Source: Mycoplasma testudineum
Lineage (GTDB): Bacteria > Bacillota_I > Bacilli_A > Mycoplasmatales > Metamycoplasmataceae
NCBI RefSeq assembly: GCF_002245785.1
Contig: NZ_NNCE01000003.1
Coordinates: 1 to 64,000 of the forward strand
Length of the DNA: 64,000 nucleotides
Reading direction: 5' to 3'
The notes below the pieces were generated by a model. That model was not told the DNA's origin and searched no databases. It was given only the letters and a program-made list of their open reading frames with translations. Position 1 is the stretch's first letter; every line of letters begins with the position of its first letter. Shown piece after piece: positions 8,752-18,336 of the stretch. The position numbers and the translations under genes are program-made.

Positions 8752-9335
8752 TATTCTCCTGTTCTATTTTTAAATGCTGCTGTTAAGGTCATGTCGTCAA
8801 TATAATCAACTTCAGAATTTATTGGTAATCCAACAGCAAATCTACTTGTTTTAATATTTCTATTAGCTAAATAAGTTTTAATATATTGCATCGTTATTTC
8901 GCCACTTAATGTAGGTGAAATTGCAAATACAATTTCTTCGATTCCGTTATCAATATAGTTAATCAATTGCTTCATTCAAAAAGGTTCACTTCGAATAATA
9001 CGATCACTAAGTAGTGGATCAGTTATAAAATAATAACCGTTGTAAATACCTAATTTTTCGAATTTAAAAACATTAGAAGATATTTCGAAAATCATCAAAG
9101 TTTTTCTTCTTTGAGCATTATTGCAAAAAGAACAAATTAATTCTGATTGAATCAAATTGCATTTCAAGCAAGGCTTTGTTTTTTCTCTTAATTCATTTAA
9201 TGATGAAATTAAATCTTCAAAGTTATTTGAAGAATATTTAATAATGTGCTGAGCAATTTTTATTGCACCTTTTTTACTTACACCATTAAGTTTTGATAAT
9301 TGCAAAATAGCGTTTTCAAACTCAATATTTTGCAT
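8751..9335 (-). CDS. recR: Recombination protein RecR
   Basis: RecR acts with RecF/RecO in gap repair. The 194-residue product has an N-terminal helix-hairpin-helix (SKLNGVSKKGAIKIAQHI), a four-Cys zinc finger made of CLKC and CSFC (residues 56-72), and a Toprim-like region starting MIFEISSNVFKFEKLG. The usual Gly-rich HVLGG segment is replaced by YYFITDPLLSD, so the Toprim part is diverged. A TGA at 8976-8978 is Trp. It lies two bases after ybaB and overlaps tmk. Confidence 0.85.
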
Positions 9336-9336
9336 G

Positions 9337-9624
9337 CTAAAAATTTAATTTTGAGCCATTATTATTTATTTCATCGTAGGCTTGATCAATTTGTTCTAGT
9401 GCTTCATTAGAACAAATAATAATCATTGTTTCTAATATTTCTGTATCATCAGGATCAACGAGAGCATCATCAATTTTTATAGAAGTCATTTGTCTTGATC
9501 CATTGAAAGTAATAGTAATTCCTTGTTTTTCAACTGTGAAACTTTTTGCTCTAATTTCGTCTTCTTTTTTTTCAAGTTCGGCTTGCATTTTTTTAGCCAT
9601 TTTCATCATTTCATTTGGGTTCAT
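9337..9624 (-). CDS. YbaB/EbfC nucleoid-associated protein
   Basis: A 95-residue DNA-binding protein of the YbaB/EbfC family, dimeric and commonly encoded between dnaX and recR as here. It starts MNPNEMMKMAKKMQAELEKKEDE, a coiled N-terminal helix, followed by the beta region with GITITFNGSRQMTSIKID and a helical C-terminus. The start follows AGAGGAATT. Its exact role in mollicutes is not known. Confidence 0.9.
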   Translation of the reverse strand: MNPNEMMKMAKKMQAELEKKEDEIRAKSFTVEKQGITITFNGSRQMTSIKIDDALVDPDDTEILETMIIICSNEALEQIDQAYDEINNNGSKLNF

Positions 9625-9636
9625 AATTCCTCTTTT

Positions 9637-11928
9637 CTATTTTTTATTGAATAAATCTCCTAAAGATTTCATTAACAATGTTTTCCCTGTCTTGATTGGT
9701 TTGGGAGCTTCAATTGTTTGGGTAACTGGTAAAGACATAATTTGTGTTTTATTATCAATTCAATATATTTTAAATTCGTTAAATAAAGATTTAGTTATTG
9801 CGACAACTTGTTTGTATGATCCAAAAATTGCATAAATTAAATCAATCATTCTAGGGTCATCTTTTCTTTCGTTGATTCTATAAACTGTTTCATCATGATT
9901 AGATGATAAAATTACAAAATTTTGACCTGAAGTAATGAATAAGCTTTCCAACATAGATTCAACTATAGGTTTAAATCTTTCATTTTTCATAAAACTTTTT
10001 AAATTACTAAATTTTACTTTTTCACGTGATTTTTCAAGCGATGGATATGCTTGTCTTACGTAATTTGCAATTTCTTCTAATGTGTAAATATCAGAAGTGA
10101 TTATTTCCTTAACGGTGTCTAAATTTATAATATCTGCATCGTCATTAACATCTATTATTTCGTCATTTTCTTTATCATTCGTTTTGGGTTGTTGCTCAAT
10201 ATCCATTGTTAAAGTTATTTCTTCAGTTACAGAATTAAGTGTTGTTTTGTCAATCTTTTCACGAAGATTTTCTAGTTCTGCCATTTTTCTTTTTTGTAAA
10301 AATTCGTTTGAATCATTAATTAACTCTTCAATATTTACTTTTTTTGTAATTGGCTGCTCTTCTGTTTTAAATAAATCTAAATTAAAACTATTTTGACTAT
10401 CTTCTTCAACTTCAGATTCTTTTTCAACTAACTGGCTATTCATTGTGTCTGTAGAAAATTCGTTTGTAGAAATTAATTGTTCTTGGGTATCAATAACATC
10501 TTTTTCTTCATTTAAGTTTGAAATAAAATTAGCACTGTTTTGCAAAACATCAGTCTTTTTAGGTTTTGCACTTGGAACAATTATTTCGGTTGTTTCAATT
10601 GGGAATTGAATGGTACTTGTTGTAGTAGGCAAAATATCAAATTCATTTGAATCATCATTTTCAAGAATAGATTCATCTTTTTTATCTTTTGAAGTATCGT
10701 TATCAAAATTTAAAATATCAGTCATTGCACTTGATATTTTTGATTTACTTTTATTAGAAGTAGTTAATTCTCCGGAATGACTTAATTCAAGATCAATATT
10801 TTTGGAAATTTCTGCTTTTTCTTTTTTGATAGTTTCTTTAATATTGTCGATTGAAATATCAATATTTCCTAGTTCGTTATGAATTTGTATTAATAATATC
10901 TCTAATAATTCAAAGGGCATTTTTGAATTATGAAAGTATTCTAATGTTTCCATTGCTAATTTTAATATTTTGTATGAATGTGAAAGATTAAATACAATTT
11001 TTGATTTGTCTTCTTTTCTTAAAAGACTTGTATATTTGTCACTATTCATTTTGGAAATTAAAATATAGTCTTTAATAACATTGACAATGTTAACCAGTAA
11101 TTGTTCAGGGTCAGCACCATCTTCTGAAAATTTTTTAAGCATGATGATGGCCTGTGAAATATTATTGGCTGCGTTATTTAACAAAGTTATTATATTTGCT
11201 GTTGAAACAATCCCAAACGCATTTGCTAATGCAGTTGTTGTAATGTTGTTGTTTCCATATATTCCCGCTTGTTCTGCAATTGAAAAAGCATCCCTTAATG
11301 AGCCATTTGCTAATCTAGTAACAGCTACCAAAGCTTCTTCATCAAAAGCAATTTTTTCAATACTCAAAATTCTTTTCAAGTGTTCAAAGATAATTTCGTT
11401 AGTAATTCTTTTGAAATTTAATCTTTGAACTCTTGAAAGAATTGTATTAGGTATTTTATGTGGTTCGGTAGTTGCCAAAATAAAAATAGCATGTTTAGGT
11501 GGCTCTTCAAGCGTTTTTAAAAAAGCATTAAATGCAGACTTGGAAAGCATGTGAACTTCATCAATTATGAAAATTTTATAATTTCCTTGTAACGGACTAA
11601 GTTGGGCACTTTCATTCAATTTCCTTATATCATCTGCACCATTATTTGAGGCAGCATCAATTTCCATAATATCTAAATTTTGGTTGATTCTTGCAATACA
11701 TGATTTACATGGCTCTAAATCATTTTCGCTATGAACACAATTAATTGCATTAGCAAAAACTTTCGCAACTGATGTTTTCCCAGTACCATGCGGACCATTA
11801 AAAAGATAACCATGCACCAATTTATCTTGAGTTAAGATATTTTTAAGTGTTGTTACAATGTGGTCTTGTCCTTTGATTTCATCAAATCGTTGCGGTCTAT
11901 AAGTTCTATATAATGTTTTATAGCTCAT
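9637..11928 (-). CDS. dnaX: DNA polymerase III subunits gamma/tau
   Basis: The 763-residue clamp-loader ATPase has Walker A GPHGTGKTS (about 43-51), Walker B IIDEVHMLS (near 122), KTLEEPP and the sensor ATTEPHKIPNTILSR. The zinc site shows three Cys (NC, PC, SC) and lacks an obvious fourth. A long acidic, low-complexity linker (about 370-600) separates it from a C-terminal domain. The last 41 residues follow a TGA read as Trp. ATG 11928 follows GAGGTGGAG; a GTG two codons earlier is possible. No programmed-frameshift site was identified. Confidence 0.95.
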
Positions 11929-11949
11929 CTCCACCTCTATTATTCAAAA

Positions 11950-11955
11950 ATTATA
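11950..11955 (-). promoter_or_regulatory. -10 box upstream of dnaX
   Basis: TATAAT on the minus strand, 21 bases before the dnaX ATG, with the Shine-Dalgarno between them. It could drive the dnaX-holB cluster. Confidence 0.45.
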
Positions 11956-11969
11956 AATTAAAAATAGAA

Positions 11970-12021
11970 AAAATAGGCTTTTAAGACTCTACAACATTAA
12001 AACCTTATATTTGCCTATTTA
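11970..12021 (-). terminator. Terminator of the YwaF-like gene
   Basis: Eight-base arms (AAATAGGC and complement) enclose a long partly paired loop, and on the minus strand are followed by a T-rich tract. The promoter-proximal arm overlaps the stop codon. Confidence 0.6.
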
Positions 12022-13002
12022 TTGTTTATGTTTTGTTAATTTGAATTTAGATTGTAGCTTTTTGATTTTTTCTTTGAAATTTCAATTAATTTCTCACTTA
12101 GGCATTGCTTCAAAATTTTTATTAAATTTAGCAAAGGCTTTATCACTAAAATAGTAAATAAGCGCTCCTAAATATGAAAGGGTACCAAAAAGAATTGTGT
12201 AAGTTATTACATGAAGTGGGAATTTTGTTAATGGCGGAGCCAAGTTTGAAACAAAAGGATTAATATCACTTGAAATACTTACATAAGCTCAATTTGCATG
12301 TCAATTTAAGTCCTTTGATATAGCAGTAAATGAATTTAACATCAGCATTATCATTAAATATGAAAAAATGACAATCACAATTTGATAACTTCTTCTAAAA
12401 GTTAATTTTGGTCGATAAAGAAGTAATAATATTCACGGAATAAAAACATTTTCTAAGTGAGTAACTAAATAATCTCAAAATACTAATGAACGAGATCCTC
12501 ATTTTACTTCAACACCATATACTGCAATGTTTCCGCTTAAATCAGGTGTAGTTAAAGCAGCGATTCCAGTAATAACAGATATGTATGCTGAAAAATGCAT
12601 ATATTCACTTGAACGGATTTTATGGCCGGCAAATAAATAAAATATATTTACTAAAATAAGCAATCTAGATCAATGTAATGGAATTGCTTCTCACAATCTT
12701 GGATATAAATTGTTATTAGGACTAAATACATTTAAAATCACAAATGTTCTCAACATAAAGTGCGATAAAATTAATGCACCAACAATTGAAAAAGCTATGT
12801 TGATTATAAGTTTTGCTTTTGAAGCACTAGCTATTTGAGTTTTAAATTTAATACTTAATGTTGCACTAAAAAATGAAAGTATTATTAAAAGAAGCAACAC
12901 AATAATAAATATTGAAAAAAATATTGGTTTTTGACCAGCATCATTTCAGGTAGGAGATTGTACTTGTCCTTGTCATAATAACGAGTTTTGTTTTAGGTCC
13001 AT
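12019..13002 (-). CDS. YwaF-like integral membrane protein
   Basis: A 327-residue protein with about seven membrane helices. The arrangement resembles the YwaF/TIGR02206 family (distantly TMEM164-like): IPLHWSRLLILVNIFYLFAG recalls the conserved PLHLC helix, LVTHLENVFIPWILLL the conserved His helix, and NWHANWAYVS the N-x-x-x-F/L-x loop. Several TGA codons are Trp. The function of the family is unsettled. TAAAAT ends seven bases before the ATG and no Shine-Dalgarno is seen, so the mRNA is probably leaderless. It has its own terminator. Confidence 0.7.
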
Positions 13003-13009
13003 TTTTGTA

Positions 13010-13015
13010 ATTTTA
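13010..13015 (-). promoter_or_regulatory. -10 box of YwaF-like gene (leaderless)
   Basis: TAAAAT on the minus strand ends seven bases before the ATG at 13002. Confidence 0.45.
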
Positions 13016-13070
13016 GCAATTTTCCACAAAAGTGGCTTTTTTTATATTTAAATATTTGGAGCAAAAATAA

Positions 13071-13102
13071 ATAAAAAAACATGCACAAATTTTTGCATGT
13101 TT
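13071..13102 (-). terminator. Terminator of gap
   Basis: Nine-base arms (AAACATGCA, 13077-13085, complement 13094-13102) followed by Ts on the minus strand, 19 bases after the gap stop codon. Confidence 0.8.
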
Positions 13103-13120
13103 TAAATGATTTAGTAAAAA

Positions 13121-14161
13121 TTAAATTTTAGCAACATGTAAGATTAATCTTACTAATTGTGAAACGAATGACATTTCATTGTCATATCATGCTCCAACTG
13201 TAACTAATTGTTTACCATCTTCTTTAGCTTCAACAACTTTTGTTAATGTAGCATCGAAAATTGAACCGTGTGTTGATCCAATAATGTCTGATGACACAAT
13301 TTCGTCTGTGTTGTAACCAAATGTAGGTTTAATTTTGTCTGAAAAAGCTTTAGCAGCAGCATTAACTTCTTCAACTGTAACTTTTTTACCTAATACAAAT
13401 GTTAAATCTGATAATGAACCTACAATAGTTGGAATACGAATAGCAGCACCATCTAATTTTCCGGCAACTGAAGGTATAACTAAACCAATAGCTTTAGCAG
13501 CACCTGTTGAAGAAGGAACAATGTTTTGAGCAGCAGCTCTACCTCTACGTAAGTCTTTAGCAGCAGGCATATCAACTAATCCTTGGTTACCTGTGTAAGC
13601 GTGAATAGTTGTCATTTTACCAACTAAAATTTTGAATGATTCATCCATGAATTTAATAACTGGAGCAATTGAGTTTGTTGTACATGAAGCAGCAGAAATA
13701 ATAGTGTCTTCTTTTGTTAAAGTTTCATGGTTTACATTGTAAACAATAGTTTTAACATCGTTACCACCTGGAGCTGAAATAATACATTTTTTAGCACCAG
13801 CATTAATATGTAATTGTGCACCTGATTTATTTGCAAAGAAACCAGTAGCTTCAATAACAACGTCGATTTTTAAATCTTTTCATGGTAATTGTGAAGGATC
13901 TCTTTGAGCTAATACTTTAACTTCTCTTCATTTATCATTTGCAATACCTTTTTTACGATATTTAAATCCTTCAGCTGTTTGTTCGATTTCACCAATAAAT
14001 GATCTGTAAACTGAATCATATTTTAATAAGTAGATAATGTTTTCGATTGATGTTAAATCATTAACTGCGACCAATTCTACTTCTCCATCGTGGTGTTCGA
14101 AAATATATCTTAGAGTTGTACGACCGATTCGTCCAAATCCATTAATAGCAATTCTTGTCAT
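13121..14161 (-). CDS. gap: Glyceraldehyde-3-phosphate dehydrogenase
   Basis: NAD-dependent glycolytic enzyme, 346 residues. The N-terminal Rossmann motif is INGFGRIGR (6-14). The active site is SAASCTTNS, with the catalytic Cys near residue 160; most homologues read [33 protein letters not shown] and the C-terminal WYDNEMSF are all present. Three TGA codons are Trp, one of them in WYDNE. The ATG follows AAGGAG, and TATAAT lies upstream, so this gene probably has its own strong promoter in addition to read-through from fmt. Confidence 0.96.
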
Positions 14162-14190
14162 CTTTTCTCCTTAGATTTTTATGTGATTTT

Positions 14191-14196
14191 ATTATA
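14191..14196 (-). promoter_or_regulatory. -10 box of gap
   Basis: TATAAT on the minus strand about 29 bases before the gap ATG, with AAGGAG between. This is a conventional leadered arrangement. Confidence 0.55.
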
Positions 14197-14276
14197 GTCT
14201 TTTATAGAAAAATTGAAATTAAAAAAAATAATTATTGCCTATAAATTTGCTAGTGTTTGTACTCATAAAAATTAGT

Positions 14277-15143
14277 TTAATAGTTTGAAATTCTCTTTTT
14301 ACCAGCTATTTGATAATCAATTAAATATATTTTTTTATCTTTAGTTTCTAGTTCAATTATGGAAGGATGATTTTTGAATTTAGGACTAATTTTTGACTTA
14401 TCATCTACTGCATTATATAGTTTAATTCTTTTATCATCAATCATTGTTCAAGCACCTGGGTTTGTTGCAAAAGCTCTCATTTTATTAATTGCTTCTTGAG
14501 CATTCATATTTTTAAAATCAATAAATGAATCTTCCTTAAATAACTTCGGACTCAAAGTTGCTAAATCATGATTTTGACTAATTGGTTTCAAAATTCCTTG
14601 ATCTAAATTGTTTAGCCACTTTACTATGTTTTCAGAAGCTAGATCAGCAAGTTTTATAAATAAATCATCAGCTATATCATTGGGCTCAATATTTATTTGT
14701 GCTTTAGCAAGCATATCACCTGCATCCATTTCTTTGGCCATATACATTAAAGTGATTCCAGTCTTATCATCGCCATTTAATAAACTATACTGAATAGGGG
14801 CAGCGCCGCGATATTTTGGTAGTAAAGAACCATGTATATTTAACGAGCCTTTTTTAGCTAAATCTAAAACTTTCATAGGAACGTATTGACCGAAACTTGC
14901 GCTAAGTAAATAATCAAAATCAAGCACACTTAATTCATCATAAATTTTTCCAATTTTGTCAGGTTGATATAATTTAATGTTATTTTCTAAAGCTAATTCT
15001 TTAACGGGATTAGGCTTAATTTTCATCCCTCGATTTGCCGGCTTATCTGGCTGAGTTACAATTGCTAATACTTCATAATTTTCAATAATTTTTTTAAATG
15101 ACTGGTATCCAAAATTACCAGTACCTGCTAAAATAAATTTCAT
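14277..15143 (-). CDS. fmt: Methionyl-tRNA formyltransferase
   Basis: Formylates Met on initiator tRNA. The 288-residue protein has the formyltransferase core: GTGNFGYQSF at the N-terminus, the catalytic Asn and His in SLNIHGSLLPKYRGAAPI, and the catalytic Asp in KEMDAGDML. The C-terminal OB-like domain is shorter than in E. coli. One TGA (14448-14450) is Trp. It begins one base after the uvrB stop, so it is co-transcribed with it. Confidence 0.94.
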
Positions 15144-15144
15144 T

Positions 15145-17133
15145 TTAATCAGCTTCCAATTCTAAAATTAAATCTCTTAATTCAGCTGCTCTTTCATAAT
15201 TCATATCTTTGGCAGCTTGCTTCATTTGTTTTCTTAATGTTGCAATAACTTCTTCTTTTGAAGTTACTCTCATTTTGTTTTCTTTTTGGTTTTTCTTGTC
15301 TTTTTCTTGATGTAAATAATAATCAATAGCATTTTCTAAACCATGTCCTTGAATTGCTTCAGGAATTTCTTTTATAATCGTTTTAGGAACAATATTATTT
15401 TTTTCATTATATTCAATTTGGATGCGTCTTTTTTCTTCATTATCTTGCATTGTTTCTTTCATGCTTTTACTAATAGAATCAGCATAAAAAATAACTCTAC
15501 CATTTGCATTACGAGCAGCTCTACCAGCAATCTGAATTAAACTTCTTGTATTACGCATAAAGGATTCTTTATCAGCATCTAAAACTAGAATTAAGGAAAC
15601 TTCGGGTAAATCAATACCTTCTCTAAGAAGATTAATTCCAATTACAATATCGTAAACTCCCTTACGTAATTTTCTAAGAATTTCATTACGTTCAAACGTT
15701 TTGTGTTCACTATGAATGTAAGCAACTTTTTCTTCTTTTGTCTGAAAATATCTAGTTAATTCTTCACTAAATCTTTTAGTAGTAGTTAAGATCAATGTTC
15801 TTTCATTTTTAGCTTTTTGTTCTTGAATACGATCATAAATATCTTCAATTTGATTTTCACTTTTTCTTACTTCAATAATTGGATCTAATAACCCTGTTGG
15901 TCTAATAACTAATCTAACAACTTCGTTATTTGCCTTTTCTAATTCATAATCAGCTGGTGTAGCAGAAACATATATTTTTTGCAAATCAAATTTATTAAAT
16001 TCTTCAAATTTTAATGGTCTGTTATCTAAAGCTGAAGGCAATCTAAATCCATATTCAACTAGGTTCATTTTTCTAGCTCGATCACCTTTATACATTGCAT
16101 GTAATTGCGGAATCATCATATGTGATTCATCGATAATTAATAATGTATCTTTAGCTAAATAATTAAATAATGTATATGGTTGCTGACCTTCGGCTCTACC
16201 ATCAAGATGACGAGAATAATTTTCGATTCCTGGTGTAAAACCAAATTCTTGAAGATTATCTATATCTGAAGTAATTCTTTGATCTAATCTTTGCAATTCT
16301 AGCAATTTATTTGCTTCTCTAAATTCTTCTTTTCTAATTGCAAATTCTTCTTTAATTAACTCTATTGCTCTTTTTAAAGCATCAGCTGACATTGCATAAG
16401 CACTTGCTGGATAAATCCAATATTTATCATGTCTTTTTATTACTGTTTTATTTAATGGATCAACAATTGCAATTTCTTCAATTTCATCTCCAAATAAATC
16501 TATTCTAATAATTTTTTCAGTATCTCAAGAAGGATATATTTCAATTACATCGCCTTTAGCGTTAAATTCACCAGGATTTAAACTTACTGGATTTCTTTTA
16601 TATTGTCTTTTAACTAGTTCAAGAAAAAACTCTCTTCTTTTAATTTTTAGTCCTCTAAAAATTTCAATAAATCCTGATTCATAATCTTCAGGATTTTGGA
16701 CCCCGTAAATTGAAGCAACACTAGCAACAACGATTGTATCTTTGTGTGTTAACAATGTATTGTAAGTTGACATTCTCATTGCCTCAATATCTGAATTAGT
16801 TTTACTTGTTTTATCAACATATGTGTCTGTACTTGGCATATATGCTTCTGGACGATAATAATCAAAATATGAAATAAAATATTCAACATGATTTTCTGGG
16901 AAAAATTCTTTTAATTCTACATATAGCTGACTTGCAAGTGTTTTATTATGTGATAAAACTAAAACTGGTCTTTGAACTTGTTGAATTACGTTGGCAATTG
17001 TAAACGTTTTACCTGAACCGGTTACACCTAAAAGAACTTGATCAGATTTATTTTCTTTAATCCCTTCAACTAATTGTTTAATGGCATTTGGCTGATCACC
17101 TGCTGGAGAATATTTTGAAACTAATTTAAACAT
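15145..17133 (-). CDS. uvrB: Excinuclease ABC subunit B
   Basis: UvrB verifies damage in nucleotide excision repair. The 662-residue protein has Walker A GVTGSGKT (36-43), [10 protein letters not shown] of the damage-binding hairpin region, the helicase motifs IDESHMM and QIAGRAARN, and the C-terminal UVR domain ([15 protein letters not shown]) that contacts UvrC. TGA codons near 16400-16525 are Trp. No Shine-Dalgarno is present: TATAAT ends six bases before the ATG, indicating a leaderless transcript that would also cover fmt. Confidence 0.97.
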
Positions 17134-17139
17134 GATTTG

Positions 17140-17145
17140 ATTATA
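17140..17145 (-). promoter_or_regulatory. -10 box of uvrB (leaderless)
   Basis: TATAAT on the minus strand with exactly six bases to the uvrB ATG. Confidence 0.65.
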
Positions 17146-17181
17146 TTGTTAAATAACCACTTTAGAAAAAACTTACTAAAG

Positions 17182-17862
17182 TTACTTACTTTTTAAAATA
17201 GAAAATTCAACATCATCTAATTGAGAAATAATACTTAATTGGAAATCTGGATCAAATTCAGAATAGCTTTTTGCTTTTTCAATTAACTCTAAAGCAAAAT
17301 TATCTATTGCAAAAATATAAAGTTTTTTAACTTTTAGTAGTGTCGAAATAGGCATTGACCAGATACTTGTATTGTTAGTAATATTCTCTTTTTGATTTTG
17401 TAATAGCAATTCTGTATTTTGTGTTGTTGCTTTATCTTTGATACAAATTTTATTGTCTAAATTTTGACTAGAATAGGTAAATGATCCATTTTGATTTAAA
17501 ACTAAAACAGCTACATCAATAACTTTGTCATGATTCAGAATTTCTGAAAAATTATTTTCATCTGGAAAATGTATATCTTCTAGTAAAGTTTTAGAAATAA
17601 ATTTTTCATTTAGAAAGTGATAAAAAGATTCAGTGCTTGATTCATCAATATTATCTAGTTCTAGATTGGAATAAAAACGAACTTTATCAAAATCAACAAA
17701 TTCTTCATATGCTAAGTGAGTTAGAAAAAAATAAAAGTCAGTTAATTTCTCACTAGCTTGAAAAAGGATTTTTGATTTTTCGTTAGTTTTTACAATTGCA
17801 TTAACTTTTTGAGCCAGAATAATGCTTGCTTCTTTGATATCGGAATATTCTTCAATTTTCAT
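17182..17862 (-). CDS. Degenerate NagB-fold protein (glucosamine-6-phosphate deaminase-like)
   Basis: A 226-residue protein whose order of segments follows NagB/6-phosphogluconolactonase: ILFQASEKLTDFYFFL, then VRFYSNLELDNIDES-x-x-ESFYHFL, which parallels the NLDE-x-x-x-x-x-x-SF block of the genuine nagB at 43291, then VAVLVLNQNGSFTYSS in the place of GVGNNGHIGYNEP. The catalytic Asp of NLDE and the His of GHIG are not conserved, so it is probably not a deaminase. It lies between coaD and uvrB and starts divergently from coaD. Function unknown; a sugar-phosphate sensor role is only speculation. Confidence 0.55.
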   Translation of the reverse strand: MKIEEYSDIKEASIILAQKVNAIVKTNEKSKILFQASEKLTDFYFFLTHLAYEEFVDFDKVRFYSNLELDNIDESSTESFYHFLNEKFISKTLLEDIHFPDENNFSEILNHDKVIDVAVLVLNQNGSFTYSSQNLDNKICIKDKATTQNTELLLQNQKENITNNTSIWSMPISTLLKVKKLYIFAIDNFALELIEKAKSYSEFDPDFQLSIISQLDDVEFSILKSK

Positions 17863-17889
17863 AATTACTTTTTATCTAGTTTGCATTAT

Positions 17890-17895
17890 TATATT
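17890..17895 (+). promoter_or_regulatory. -10 box of coaD (leaderless)
   Basis: TATATT with six bases to the coaD ATG and no Shine-Dalgarno. Confidence 0.5.
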
Positions 17896-17901
17896 AATTA
17901 A

Positions 17902-18336
17902 ATGAGTAAAAATTCAAAAATAGCAATGTTCCCAGGTTCATTTAATCCGTTCCATTTAGGACACAAGGAAATTTTAATAAAAGCAGCAAAAATATTTGAC
18001 CATGTTTATGTTGTTGTTACACAAAATCCTGATAAACCAAAACAAGAAGATATTTTGATAAATTGTGAAAATATTAAAAATGAAATTAAAGAATTTGATA
18101 ATGTTAGCGTATTAGTAAATGAACATGAATTTACAGCTGTTTTTGCACAAAAAATTGGAGCTAATTATTTAATTAGAAGTGCTCGCAATTTGCAAGATTA
18201 CAATTATGAATTGGAATTAGCTGCTGGAAATAAAATGCTAAATAAAAATCTGGAAACAATTTTAATTTTTCCAGATTATAAAAATATAACTTTTTCTTCA
18301 ACATTAGAACGTCATAGAAAATTGATGAAAAAGTAA
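17902..18336 (+). CDS. coaD: Phosphopantetheine adenylyltransferase
   Basis: Forms dephospho-CoA from 4'-phosphopantetheine and ATP. The 144-residue protein carries the nucleotidyltransferase motif FPGSFNPFHLGH (near residues 9-20), where the usual T/HxGH is HLGH, and the RSARNLQDYNYELELA block that corresponds to RGLRxxxDFEYE in CoaD rather than to NadD. The C-terminal S-S-T motif is SSTLE. It is the only plus-strand gene between tdk and the S8 protease. Its stop codon directly abuts the secA stop. Confidence 0.88.
   Translation: MSKNSKIAMFPGSFNPFHLGHKEILIKAAKIFDHVYVVVTQNPDKPKQEDILINCENIKNEIKEFDNVSVLVNEHEFTAVFAQKIGANYLIRSARNLQDYNYELELAAGNKMLNKNLETILIFPDYKNITFSSTLERHRKLMKK

Noticed and set aside
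13020-13043. Plus-strand hairpin (CCAC/GTGG) with T run
   Set aside because: No plus-strand gene ends here; the stem has only four strong pairs and it lies in the promoter region of the YwaF-like gene.
17155-17185. ACTTTAG/CTAAAGT hairpin between uvrB and the NagB-like gene
   Set aside because: Seven pairs, no proper T run, and overlapping the stop of the NagB-like gene; not strong enough to call a terminator.
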